Shown in pieces: positions 31,667-41,238 of a stretch of DNA of 43,112 nt. Each line of letters starts with the position of its first letter. Position 1 is the first letter of the stretch. The notes under the pieces are model-generated. The model saw only the letters and a list, made by a program, of their open reading frames with translations. It was not told where the DNA came from and did no database searches. The translations under genes and the position numbers were made by a program. Origin of the DNA: an uncultured Verrucomicrobiota bacterium (GTDB taxonomy: Bacteria; Verrucomicrobiota; Verrucomicrobiia; Limisphaerales; UBA1096); NCBI GenBank assembly GCA_913030945.1, contig CAJWEP010000005.1, forward strand, positions 1 through 43,112. The letters run 5' to 3'.

Positions 31667-34600
31667 TTACTTGACTACGCTTGGCTTAGCCTGGGGGTGC
31701 ATGACGCTGGCCAAGGTGTTTCGGACGGCCAACTGAGCGTCGTCTAACAGGGTGTAAAACACGGGAACGACGAGCAAGGTCAGAAGGGTGCCTGAGATCA
31801 TGCCACCAATGAGTGTTAGGCCGAAACTGTTGTAGTTCATCCCCATGTCACTAGATTTGCTCAAGGTTAGGGGGATCATGCCGATGATGGTGGTCAGCGC
31901 GGTGATTGCGATCGGGCGAAACCGATGATTGGAGGCTAGGAGCAGGGCTTTAGTGCGATCCATGCCGGTCTGCCGAAGACGGTTGGCATAATCGATCAGT
32001 ACAATGCCGTTGTTCACAACCACCCCGACGAGTAGCACGCAACCGACGATTCCAAGAAAATCCATTTCCTTTCCGGCTATGAGATGTATCCACACTGAAC
32101 CGATTGCGGCTAGGGGGATGCTCAGAACAATCGAAATAGGCATTATCACGCTCTCGAACAGAAAAGCCATGAGGAGGTAAATGAAAGTGATGGCCAACAT
32201 TAGTGCAAAAATACCGTTGAAGATTTCCTTTATGTCGAATCGCTCTTTTATTTCGCTGAAGGAGATCCCTTCCGGCAGGTCGATACTATCCTGTAGTGAC
32301 TTGATTGCTTTGCGGGTCTCTTCTTCTTTACCACTTTCAAGTTCTAGGCCGAAGGTGTGGCTGACACTTTTATCGGTGCGCCTTATATAGCGAGGGCTAT
32401 TGAGCATGGCCGGGCGTGTGAGTGTGCCGATGGAGCTGAACCGGCCATCCTCGGTGGGCACACGGAAGTTGTTCAAGTCCGCCAATTCGGCCCGGTTCTC
32501 TTCGCTATAGCGCAGACGGACCGGGATCTGTCGGCCATCGCTATTGAATCTAGGAAGCGTGCTGCCGCGCAAGGCGTAGCCTACCATGCCGGCCAGGGTG
32601 GTGGGGTTCACGCCGATGGAGTTGGCGCGGTCGCGATCGATGATAAGTGCTAGCTCGTTGGGGGTTTCATCCTGCCGTTGTTTCAAGGCGATAACTCCGG
32701 GGATATTGAGGAAGGTCGGCTTGAGTTGATTGGACAATTCTTCAAGTTGCTCCGGATCTTGACCCTTTAATCGAATGTAGTGCTGCCCTTTTTTGTCCTG
32801 TTTTTCCCCACCCTCGCCCATTCGTTGGTATTCAATTCTTAGGCCGGGAATCTTTGGGAGTTTCTTATAAATTCGCTCGGCAACTTCCCGGGCGGGGATG
32901 GTTCCTTTTCGGTCTCGTGCGAACCAACCTTCAAGTTCGCCGAACCAAGCGCTGTAAAAAATGATGAACCCATCAAGTTCATAGTCATCTTTACTTTTGT
33001 TTAGTTGTTGCTCGACCTGCTTGAAATACTTGGTTCGTTCGTCAAAGTTGAACCGGCTTGGGAAACGGAACGACAAGTTAAATGACGCCATATTTCTCTC
33101 CTGCTGAACCGAGAATCCTACCTTTTCAAACACAAAGGAAGTTGCGGCCAGAAGGGCTAACAGGATGAAGGCCAGATCAAGCCGACGTTTCAGGAAGAAG
33201 CCAAGCGCTTGGTTGTACCAGCGATTAAACCTGCCAAAAGAGGCATCATACATTTTTTCCAGAAAAACTTGGATTGTCTTAGTTCGTGGCCTTGGTTGAG
33301 TGGTGGGGATGTTCTCTCTTTGGGAGAGGGTGAGGTACACGCATAGCGGGATGAACACCAGTGCTACACCAAGGGAGGCAAGTAGCGCTACCACTACCGG
33401 CAATGCTAAGCGCATCATGAAAAAGCGCATTTCACCCTCCACGAGTAATGCTGGTAGAAATACAATAACGGTCGTGAAGGTGGATGTGGTAATGGCAAGG
33501 CCAATTTCCTGGACGCCCTTGATGCAGGCTTCGCTCCGTCGCATGCCGCTTTGAAAATGTCGTTGGATATTCTCAGCGACTACCACGGAGTTGTCCACCA
33601 GCAGTCCGACGCACAGTACCAGGCCCAGGATGGTTAGCAGGTTCAGGCTCTCGCCGGCGAAGTACATTGTGGCGATGGCGATGAATAGGCACAGCGGGAT
33701 GGCTCCAGCTATAATCAGAGTTATCCTGGTGCGTCGCAAAAAGAAATAGAGAACAAGGGCTGCAAAAAAAGCACCGATACCTCCGTTATTAAACAAGGTG
33801 TTGAGTTGTTCCGTCACAATCCCACCCTGGTTCATGTGAATCTCCAGATCGAAGCCGTTGAGCGCCGGATTTTTTTTAATTCTCTCCACTTCGGCTACGA
33901 TTCGATCGCAAACTTCAATCGTGTTGGCTTCGCTTTCCTTGACCACCGTGACCATCATTGCATTCTTCCCGTTTACCCTTGCTTTGAAGCGCCTTTCCTC
34001 CGGTTCATACTTCAGAACGGCAATATCCTTCAGGATTACATTGGTGCTGATCGGTAGATTTTGAAGCTCATCCATTGTCTGAAATCTGTTGGAGGATTTT
34101 AAGAGGAATTTTTTGCCTCCATTCCGGACATTACCGCTGGCCAGGGAGAAGTTATCACCCTGCATTTGGCGAGAAAGTTGATAGATGTTCAGGCCGTATG
34201 CCTCAGTGCGGTCCTTGTCTACCTCTATAATGATCTCCTTCTCTTTCAGACCTTTCGTATCGATATTAGCTACGCCATCGATACGTGAGAGCGGCATGAT
34301 GATATGCTTGTTGACTAAGTCGTAAAGATCGCCGTCGGTCTCATAGGCAACGCCAATCATGCAAACCGGAATGCCCGACATATCCATTTTTTGGACATAT
34401 GCATGCTCGACATCGTCAGGAAACCGTAGCTTGGCACGTTCCAAACGATCCCGCACTTCGCGGTAGGCGATGTCCATGTCTGTTCCCTGTTTGAAGCCCA
34501 GGTTAACATATGCGCCTCCTGAGGTGCATGAGGAACTTATTGAGTCCAAGCCTCGGACCGTGCTTAATTCTTCCTCAAGCGGCAACGCGAGTTTCTCCAT

Positions 34601-34801
34601 CACCTCCTGGGGTACAGCGGCATTCCACGGCACACGCACCGAAAGTGAACTCCCCTCAAACCCTTTGGGAAAGAGTTCCAGCTTGAGTCTGTTCGTGGCA
34701 ATCAGGCCGACGATGATAATTGTAAGAAATAGAACAAACATAGTAACCCTTCGATTGAGGGACAATCGGGTAATCTGGGTCGCTAGTTTGTTGGATTCCA
34801 T
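31667..34801 (-). CDS. RND-family transporter permease (fourth gene of operon)
   Basis: 1044 residues, normal for a full RND pump with 12 membrane helices and two periplasmic loops. N-terminus MESNKLATQITRLSLNRRVTMFVLFL; TM4 reads CVGLLVDNSVVVAENIQRH (Asp about 403), where the second of the usual Asp pair is Asn; TM10 reads LLVGVVVNNGIVLIDYANRLR, where AcrB has a Lys. Both changes recur in many non-AcrB subfamilies. C-terminus is GTLLTLLVVPVFYTLLDDAQLAVRNTLAS. It probably exports hydrophobic compounds by proton antiport, with a membrane-fusion protein and TolC-like channel encoded elsewhere. Starts 30 bp after the previous RND stop. Confidence 0.93.
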   Translation of the reverse strand: MESNKLATQITRLSLNRRVTMFVLFLTIIIVGLIATNRLKLELFPKGFEGSSLSVRVPWNAAVPQEVMEKLALPLEEELSTVRGLDSISSSCTSGGAYVNLGFKQGTDMDIAYREVRDRLERAKLRFPDDVEHAYVQKMDMSGIPVCMIGVAYETDGDLYDLVNKHIIMPLSRIDGVANIDTKGLKEKEIIIEVDKDRTEAYGLNIYQLSRQMQGDNFSLASGNVRNGGKKFLLKSSNRFQTMDELQNLPISTNVILKDIAVLKYEPEERRFKARVNGKNAMMVTVVKESEANTIEVCDRIVAEVERIKKNPALNGFDLEIHMNQGGIVTEQLNTLFNNGGIGAFFAALVLYFFLRRTRITLIIAGAIPLCLFIAIATMYFAGESLNLLTILGLVLCVGLLVDNSVVVAENIQRHFQSGMRRSEACIKGVQEIGLAITTSTFTTVIVFLPALLVEGEMRFFMMRLALPVVVALLASLGVALVFIPLCVYLTLSQRENIPTTQPRPRTKTIQVFLEKMYDASFGRFNRWYNQALGFFLKRRLDLAFILLALLAATSFVFEKVGFSVQQERNMASFNLSFRFPSRFNFDERTKYFKQVEQQLNKSKDDYELDGFIIFYSAWFGELEGWFARDRKGTIPAREVAERIYKKLPKIPGLRIEYQRMGEGGEKQDKKGQHYIRLKGQDPEQLEELSNQLKPTFLNIPGVIALKQRQDETPNELALIIDRDRANSIGVNPTTLAGMVGYALRGSTLPRFNSDGRQIPVRLRYSEENRAELADLNNFRVPTEDGRFSSIGTLTRPAMLNSPRYIRRTDKSVSHTFGLELESGKEEETRKAIKSLQDSIDLPEGISFSEIKERFDIKEIFNGIFALMLAITFIYLLMAFLFESVIMPISIVLSIPLAAIGSVWIHLIAGKEMDFLGIVGCVLLVGVVVNNGIVLIDYANRLRQTGMDRTKALLLASNHRFRPIAITALTTIIGMIPLTLSKSSDMGMNYNSFGLTLIGGMISGTLLTLLVVPVFYTLLDDAQLAVRNTLASVMHPQAKPSVVK

Positions 34802-34831
34802 TTATTTTAACACTTGGCCAACTGGTGAAAG

Positions 34832-37800
34832 TTAATTGGCAGGTGTTGCCTTAGGCGAACCATCAAAAACAGTCGCTAAGATATTTCGCAATGCCTTTTG
34901 AGCATCATCGATCAGGGTGTAAAAAACGGGAACAGCCAGAAGAGTAAAGAGGGTTGCGGAGGTCATTCCACCAATCAGCATGAAACCGAAACTCTTAAAA
35001 CTCATCCCCATTTCGCTCTCAGAAGCCAATGTCAGTGGGATCATCCCAAAGATGGTCGTCAAGGCAGTCATGATGATAGGCCGAAAACGATGCTTTGTTG
35101 CGAGTAGCAAGGCCTCCGTACGCTCCATGCCGGTTTTGCGAAGACGGTTGACATAGTCAATGAGAACGATTCCATTATTAACTACAATGCCCAAAAGAAG
35201 AATTGCACCAACGATTCCCATCTGATCCATGGTGGTTCCGGTGTACGATCGAAACCCGGGGATGCCGTAATGAATCCATACCGCGCCAATAGCCGCCAAA
35301 GGGATCGTGAGCACTATTGATAACGGCATCAGGATGCTTTCGAACAGAAATGCAATGAGCATATAAATAAAGACAATTGAAAGTCCAAGGGCAATCAGAC
35401 TGGTGTCCACCTCGTCATCATCAAAAGTGAGTTTGATTTCACGGAAAGAAACACCCTCAGGCAGGTCGATGTTTTTCTGAGCGTTGTAAATGGCTCGACG
35501 GGCTTCTTTTTCCTCGCCGCTCTTGAGTTTCATTCCGATGTAGGTGCTCACTTTTTTATCGTGTCGACGAATGTATGTTTCGCTCTTAAGCATGGCCGGC
35601 GTGGTGATCGATCCTATCGAGCTATAACGTCCGTCATCGGCTCGAACGAGAAAGTTGTTTAAATCGTCCAGTTCAGCGCGATCTTCTTCACTAAATCGCA
35701 TGCGGACAGGAATTTGCCTTCCTTTCCCATTAAACTTGGGCAGTGAACTTCCACGAATGGCGCTGCTGACCACCCCGGCGATCGAGTCGGGATTGATGCC
35801 GATAGAGCTGGCGAGATCCCGATCTACGATCAAGGCCATCTCATTTGGTGCTTCGTCGGAATCTCTGTCCATCAACGAAATTACGCCGGGCAGTGCTTCG
35901 AAGGTTGGTTTAAGATTTTCCGCGACGGATTCAAGCAGTTGAGGGTCATCGCCAACCAAGCGGACAAATTGCTCTGATTTTTTGTCGTTTCGCACCTCGC
36001 CTCGATCCTGTCCGCTGTAGTAGACTCGCAGGCCGGGAATCTCAGGGAATATGTTATATAATTGTTCCGCAACTTCCTCCCGTGGGGTTTGGCTGTTTCT
36101 CGTTTCTCCAAAATTTCCCTCGAATGATCCGGAGTGCTTCGAGTAGCGAATTGAGTAGCTGCTAATTCCATATTCAACCTTGTTGGTTTCAACAATATTT
36201 TCGATCGTCTCAAAATAGCTGTCCCGTTCTTCGAGTGTAAATTGATCAGGAAATCGAAAGGACATATTAAACTCTTCGATTTGTTCATCTCGACGGCCTG
36301 AAAAGTCTACTTCTTTGAAGGCGTAAAAATAAGTAGAGGACAATAGAACAATCAAGATAAAGGCCAAATCAAGCCGGCGCCTTAAAAAGTAGCCAAGCGT
36401 TCTGTTATACCAAAGGTTAAATCTGGTGAATGTCATTTGGTAAACATTAAATAGTAATGTCTTGATGGAATGGTCGGGCCTGATGTCTTGTTGCTTGGGC
36501 CTTGATGGAAGGGTGATATAGACGCAGATAGGAATAAATATAATCGCGGTGCCAAGCGAGGCGAGCAATGCTGAAACCACCGGCAATGCGAGGCGATAAA
36601 GCATGAACCGCATTTCGCCATCAATCAGCAGGGAAGGGAGAAAAACGATGATGGTAGTCAGTGTGGCTGTTGTTACCGCAAGGCTGATTTCGCCAACGCC
36701 TCTGATGCAGGCATCACTCCTGGACATTCCATTTTGGTGATGACGATAAATATTTTCAGCGACAACAACTGAGTTATCTACAAGTAGACCAACACAGATC
36801 ACCAAGCCGAGAATGGTTGTTGTGTTAAGGCTTTCACCGGCAAAAAACATCATCATCATTGAAATGAGTAAACATAGAGGTATGGCTAGGGCGATAATCG
36901 CCGTCATCCGAAATTGGCGGAGGAAAAAAAAGAGAACCAATGCGGCGAATATTGCGCCTAACATCCCGTTGTTGCGAAGTGTCTTGAGTCGGCCTTTGAT
37001 GATATCGCCGTAGTTACGATAGAGCTTGATCTGGTAATTTGATAATGCCGGATTGTTGTTCATCTTTTGTACCGTTGCGGCAACCATAGCGCTTACATCC
37101 ACTGTATTGGCCTCACTCTCTTTTCTGATTGAAACAGTTGCTGACGCTTTACCGTTCCATCGTTCGGTGTGGTGGTGTGGATCCTCAACCTCGTACTTTA
37201 AAGTGGCAATGTCCTTGAGTTCAACCGTCTCGTTTATTGGTATATTCCTCAGCTCATCCATTGTATGGAATGTGCTTGATGATTTAAGGAGATATTTCTT
37301 GCCTCCATCCCGAACGCTGCCGCTGGACATGGTGAAGTTATCCCCCCGCAACCTGCGGGAGAGACGGTGGATGCTCAGCCCATAAGCCTCGGCTCGGTCT
37401 TTGTCGACCTCAATTTGAATCTCCTTCTGGCGTATGCCGATATCCACATCGGCTACACCATCGATACGCTGAAGTGGTTTTATGATATGCCGTTCAATTA
37501 CAGCATAGTGGTCAGCATCGGCATCGTAACCGATGACCATTCTGCCCACTGTGGTGCTGGTCCCTCCTCCACGTTTGCTAATCCTGTAAGGATTAGTTCC
37601 TTCAGGGAATCTAAGTGAAGCTCTCTCCATTCGATCACGCACTTCACGGTAGGCCACATCCATGTCGGTGCCCCTCTTGAATCTCAAATTCACACGTGCG
37701 GAGGTTTGTGAGCAGGTGGTGTCCATGGAGTCGATACCTCGAACAGTGCTTAGTTCTTCCTCCATCGGGAGGCCCAGTTTTTCCATCGACTCCTGTGCAA

Positions 37801-37987
37801 CACCCGAACTCCAGCCGGTGCGGATTTCCATCGAATGGCCTTCCTGTCCCTTGGGGTACATTTCAACAGGGAGGCGGCTGGTGGCGATGAGACCGACCGC
37901 AAGAATGCTTAGGAACAGGACAAACACAGTGACCCTCCGACTGAGGGACAGTCGGGTTATTCGAGTCGTAAGTTCGTGCGTTTCCAT
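34832..37987 (-). CDS. RND-family transporter permease (third gene of operon)
   Basis: 1051 residues, close paralogue of its two neighbours: METHELTTRITRLSLSRRVTVFVLFL at the start, SMEKLGLPMEEELSTVRGIDSM, KRGTDMDVAYREVRDRMERASLRFP and, at TM4, CVGLLVDNSVVVAENIYRHH. It differs by RISKRGGGTSTTVGR in the first periplasmic loop and by a short insertion GIPGFRSYTGTTMDQMG after TM9. Base composition is AT-richer than the genes left of 31.6 kb, with many wobble A/T, and no exact palindrome copy. Gap to the preceding gene is 108 bp with no clear feature. Confidence 0.93.
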   Translation of the reverse strand: METHELTTRITRLSLSRRVTVFVLFLSILAVGLIATSRLPVEMYPKGQEGHSMEIRTGWSSGVAQESMEKLGLPMEEELSTVRGIDSMDTTCSQTSARVNLRFKRGTDMDVAYREVRDRMERASLRFPEGTNPYRISKRGGGTSTTVGRMVIGYDADADHYAVIERHIIKPLQRIDGVADVDIGIRQKEIQIEVDKDRAEAYGLSIHRLSRRLRGDNFTMSSGSVRDGGKKYLLKSSSTFHTMDELRNIPINETVELKDIATLKYEVEDPHHHTERWNGKASATVSIRKESEANTVDVSAMVAATVQKMNNNPALSNYQIKLYRNYGDIIKGRLKTLRNNGMLGAIFAALVLFFFLRQFRMTAIIALAIPLCLLISMMMMFFAGESLNTTTILGLVICVGLLVDNSVVVAENIYRHHQNGMSRSDACIRGVGEISLAVTTATLTTIIVFLPSLLIDGEMRFMLYRLALPVVSALLASLGTAIIFIPICVYITLPSRPKQQDIRPDHSIKTLLFNVYQMTFTRFNLWYNRTLGYFLRRRLDLAFILIVLLSSTYFYAFKEVDFSGRRDEQIEEFNMSFRFPDQFTLEERDSYFETIENIVETNKVEYGISSYSIRYSKHSGSFEGNFGETRNSQTPREEVAEQLYNIFPEIPGLRVYYSGQDRGEVRNDKKSEQFVRLVGDDPQLLESVAENLKPTFEALPGVISLMDRDSDEAPNEMALIVDRDLASSIGINPDSIAGVVSSAIRGSSLPKFNGKGRQIPVRMRFSEEDRAELDDLNNFLVRADDGRYSSIGSITTPAMLKSETYIRRHDKKVSTYIGMKLKSGEEKEARRAIYNAQKNIDLPEGVSFREIKLTFDDDEVDTSLIALGLSIVFIYMLIAFLFESILMPLSIVLTIPLAAIGAVWIHYGIPGFRSYTGTTMDQMGIVGAILLLGIVVNNGIVLIDYVNRLRKTGMERTEALLLATKHRFRPIIMTALTTIFGMIPLTLASESEMGMSFKSFGFMLIGGMTSATLFTLLAVPVFYTLIDDAQKALRNILATVFDGSPKATPAN

Positions 37988-38095
37988 TTAGTCAGAGGTT
38001 GATTTCTGAGGGCTAAATCACGTTGCACCTATTGTTGCAGTTGCGCAATTTACCATAAAGAATGTTTAGTCGTTAAATCTTAGTTTTAAAGGCAG

Positions 38096-41000
38096 TTATT
38101 TACTTGCTAGTTTTTGAGTGGTTCCGTGGTCGAAGACGGTAGCCAAAGTGTTGCGCAAGGCGATTTGGGCATCGTCAATCAGCGTGTAAAAGACGGGCAC
38201 CGCCAGAAGCGTGAAGAGGGTGGCACATGTCATTCCACCAATGAGCGTGTATCCAAAGCTTTGATAATTTACGCCCATTTCATTGGATGAACTAAAGGTC
38301 AGTGGAATCATCCCACAGATCGTGGTCATGGCGGTCATAAACACAGGCCTAAAACGAACTCGTGATGCCTCCAACATGGCAGCTGTTCTTTCCATGCCGG
38401 ATTGCCGTAACTGGTTGGCATAGTTCACTAGAACGATTCCATTATTTACCACAATGCCGACAAGTAGTATGGCGCCGACCAGCCCCATTCTGTCCATGCT
38501 TGTTTGGGTAAGGTAATGAATCCATATTGAACCCATGGCTGCCAATGGGATTGTTAAAATAATGGATAGAGGCAGGAGCATGCTTTCAAAAAGAAAAGCA
38601 ATGAGCATGTAGATAAAGAGAATCGCGATATAAACAACGAATTCTCCGTTTTCCTGGTCCTTGTCATCAAAGGATTTCCTGATTTCACCGAATGAAACGC
38701 CTTCAGGTAAATCAATGTTTTGCGTTGCATTGTTTATGTTGGCCTTAGCGGTTTTTTCCTCACCCTGTTTGAGTTTCATTCCAAAGGTGTAACTGAGCTT
38801 CCTGTTTGTTCGCTTTATATAATCTTCACTCTTTAACATTGTAGGTTTGGTTATTGTCCCGATAGAAGTAAATCGGCCATCTTCGGTGGGGATGAGCATG
38901 TTGTTCAAATCATCCAGTTTGGCACGGTCCTCCTCGCCGAGCCTCAAGCGAACCGGAATTTGACGTCCCTTACTATTAAATCTTGGAAGATCGCTGCCGC
39001 GCACTGCGGTGCTTATTGTCCCAGCCACGACTGAGGGATTAACACCAATGGAGTTGGCGCGATCTCGGTTGATGATCAGTGCCATTTCATTTGGCCCCTC
39101 ATCGTCGTCTTTATTTTCCAAGGAAAGCACACCCGGCAGCTTTTCAAACTGCGGCCTTAGGCTTTCGGCAACGGTCTGAAGCAATGTAGGATCATCACCA
39201 ATTAATCGGACGTATTGCCTAGATTTATGGTTATTTCGCTCCTCTCCTCCATTCATGCCTCTGTAGTGGATTCTCACCCCAGGTACTTCAGGGAAGTTCT
39301 TATAAACCTCCTCTGCGGCTTCTTCAGTTGAAAATTTACTGACACGGTCATAAGAAAAATGCCCCTCGAACTCTGCATACCACGGTGAGAAATGAGCTTC
39401 GTATGATTTTATCCCTAGTTCTTCCTTCCTTTCTTCAACGTATTTTTCGATCCGCTTTATATATGCGCTACGCTCTTCGGTTGTATATCGGTCCGGAAAG
39501 TCAATGTTGATCTCGAATTCATTCCTCTGGTTATTCATGTCATCCGAAAACTCTATATTTTTATATCCAAAGCTGTAGGAGATTATAAATAATACGATTA
39601 CGATGACAACGAGGTCGAGTCTTCGGTTAAGGTAGTAGCCTAGTGCGCTGTTGTACCAAAGGTTGAACTTCTCGAAACTCACACTGTATATTCTGGCAAG
39701 GGGTGTGCAGATAAACTCAGTCACCGCAGTGAAGAATCTGGTTTTACCCATTGCTGAGTAGGACAAGGTTAGATGGACGCAGAGTGGAATAAAAACCAAG
39801 GCGACGACCAGGGAGGCAAGGAGCGCAGACATGACAGGCAGAGCCAAGCCGGAAAGCGCGAAACGCATGCCTCCATCAATAAATAGCATGGGGACAAAAA
39901 CAATCATGGTTGTCAGGGTTGCAGTGGTTATTGCCAAACCAATCTCATTGACTCCCTTAATACAGGCATCGCGTCTGGACATGCCGTTGTTGAATTGGCG
40001 TTGAATGTTTTCTGCAACCACCACTGAATTATCCACAAGCAGCCCAATGCAAATCATCAAACCCACCATGTTAAGGGCATTCAGGCTATGGTCCGCGAAG
40101 TACATGGAGGTTAATGAAATCAACAAACAAAGGGGGATTGCCATTGCAATAATCAGCGTCATTCGAAAACGACGCAGGAAAAAGAACAAGACAACTGCGG
40201 CAAGAAAGGCGCCGTACAAGCCGTTATTAACAAGGTGATTTAATCGTTTGTGTATATCATTGCCCTGATTGCGGTAAACACGAAGTTTATATCCGCTCAA
40301 TGCCGGGTTGTTGTTGATTTTTTCAACCTGTTGCATGACCCTCCGGCTTACCTCCACGGTGTTTGCTTCACTTTCCTTATTCACGTGAATGCCATAGGAC
40401 TCATTTCCGTTATACCGGAAAAATCGGTCGTCCATATCAGGTTCGTATTTTATTTCTGCGATGTCCTTGAGGGACACATTTTCGTTTATAGGTGCATTTT
40501 TTATTTCGTCAAAGGTATGAAATGAACTGGTAGACTTGAGAACATATTTTTTGCCTCCGTCAATTACCGTTCCACTAGCCAACGTGAAATTGTCCCCTCG
40601 CAAGCGCCTTGATAGGTTTTCCAGATTAAGGCCGTAGGCTTCTGCGCGGTCTTTATCAACTTCAATCATTATTTCCTTTTCCTCAATGTGAAACTCCACA
40701 TCTGCAACCCCGTCAATCCGCATAAGCGGGGCAATAACATTTTTGTTAATCAAATTATAATCAGGCACGTGCTGTTTAGAGCCGATCGTCATCCTGACAA
40801 TTGGCTCCGGTTCTGAGTCGCGTTTGTAGAGTCGTGGTTTTTCTGTTCCCTTTGGGAAGCGCACCCTGGCTCGTTCCATGCGATCCCGCACTTCACGATA
40901 GGCTACATCCATGTCGGTTCCCTGCTTGAATCTTAAATCCACCGAGGCAGAACCTGTGCTGCAGCGCGTATACATTGAGTCCAGGCCTCGAACGGTGCTA

Positions 41001-41236
41001 AGCTCCTCTTCCATGGGAATACCGATTTTTTCCATGGATTCCAGGGGAACTCCGGATCTCCACGATGTTCTTACGTAGATTCCGTGGCCCTCCGCACCTT
41101 TGGGTTCCATTTCAAGAGGGAGGCGATTGGTCGCAATAAGTCCAATTGCGAGGATGGTCAGGAACAAAACGAGCACAGTAACCTTTCGGCTGAGAGACAA
41201 CCGAGTAATTTTGGCCGCCAAGTCGTTTGTTTCCAT
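38096..41236 (-). CDS. RND-family transporter permease (second gene of operon)
   Basis: 1046 residues; the same family as the two downstream genes. METNDLAAKITRLSLSRKVTVLVLFL opens it; TM4 has CIGLLVDNSVVVAENIQRQF; TM10 has LLVGIVVNNGIVLVNYANQLR, where the usual Asp of VLVDY is Asn; the C-terminus has LFTLLAVPVFYTLIDDAQIALRNTLATVF. It begins two bases after the stop of the upstream RND gene with a ribosome site overlapping that stop, so the two are translationally coupled. The most AT-rich gene in the window by eye. Confidence 0.93.
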   Translation of the reverse strand: METNDLAAKITRLSLSRKVTVLVLFLTILAIGLIATNRLPLEMEPKGAEGHGIYVRTSWRSGVPLESMEKIGIPMEEELSTVRGLDSMYTRCSTGSASVDLRFKQGTDMDVAYREVRDRMERARVRFPKGTEKPRLYKRDSEPEPIVRMTIGSKQHVPDYNLINKNVIAPLMRIDGVADVEFHIEEKEIMIEVDKDRAEAYGLNLENLSRRLRGDNFTLASGTVIDGGKKYVLKSTSSFHTFDEIKNAPINENVSLKDIAEIKYEPDMDDRFFRYNGNESYGIHVNKESEANTVEVSRRVMQQVEKINNNPALSGYKLRVYRNQGNDIHKRLNHLVNNGLYGAFLAAVVLFFFLRRFRMTLIIAMAIPLCLLISLTSMYFADHSLNALNMVGLMICIGLLVDNSVVVAENIQRQFNNGMSRRDACIKGVNEIGLAITTATLTTMIVFVPMLFIDGGMRFALSGLALPVMSALLASLVVALVFIPLCVHLTLSYSAMGKTRFFTAVTEFICTPLARIYSVSFEKFNLWYNSALGYYLNRRLDLVVIVIVLFIISYSFGYKNIEFSDDMNNQRNEFEINIDFPDRYTTEERSAYIKRIEKYVEERKEELGIKSYEAHFSPWYAEFEGHFSYDRVSKFSTEEAAEEVYKNFPEVPGVRIHYRGMNGGEERNNHKSRQYVRLIGDDPTLLQTVAESLRPQFEKLPGVLSLENKDDDEGPNEMALIINRDRANSIGVNPSVVAGTISTAVRGSDLPRFNSKGRQIPVRLRLGEEDRAKLDDLNNMLIPTEDGRFTSIGTITKPTMLKSEDYIKRTNRKLSYTFGMKLKQGEEKTAKANINNATQNIDLPEGVSFGEIRKSFDDKDQENGEFVVYIAILFIYMLIAFLFESMLLPLSIILTIPLAAMGSIWIHYLTQTSMDRMGLVGAILLVGIVVNNGIVLVNYANQLRQSGMERTAAMLEASRVRFRPVFMTAMTTICGMIPLTFSSSNEMGVNYQSFGYTLIGGMTCATLFTLLAVPVFYTLIDDAQIALRNTLATVFDHGTTQKLASK

Positions 41237-41238
41237 GG

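Noticed and set aside
37988-38095. Possible internal promoter in the 108-bp gap of the RND operon
   Set aside because: AT-rich, but no -35/-10 pair with good spacing or operator-like dyad could be supported.
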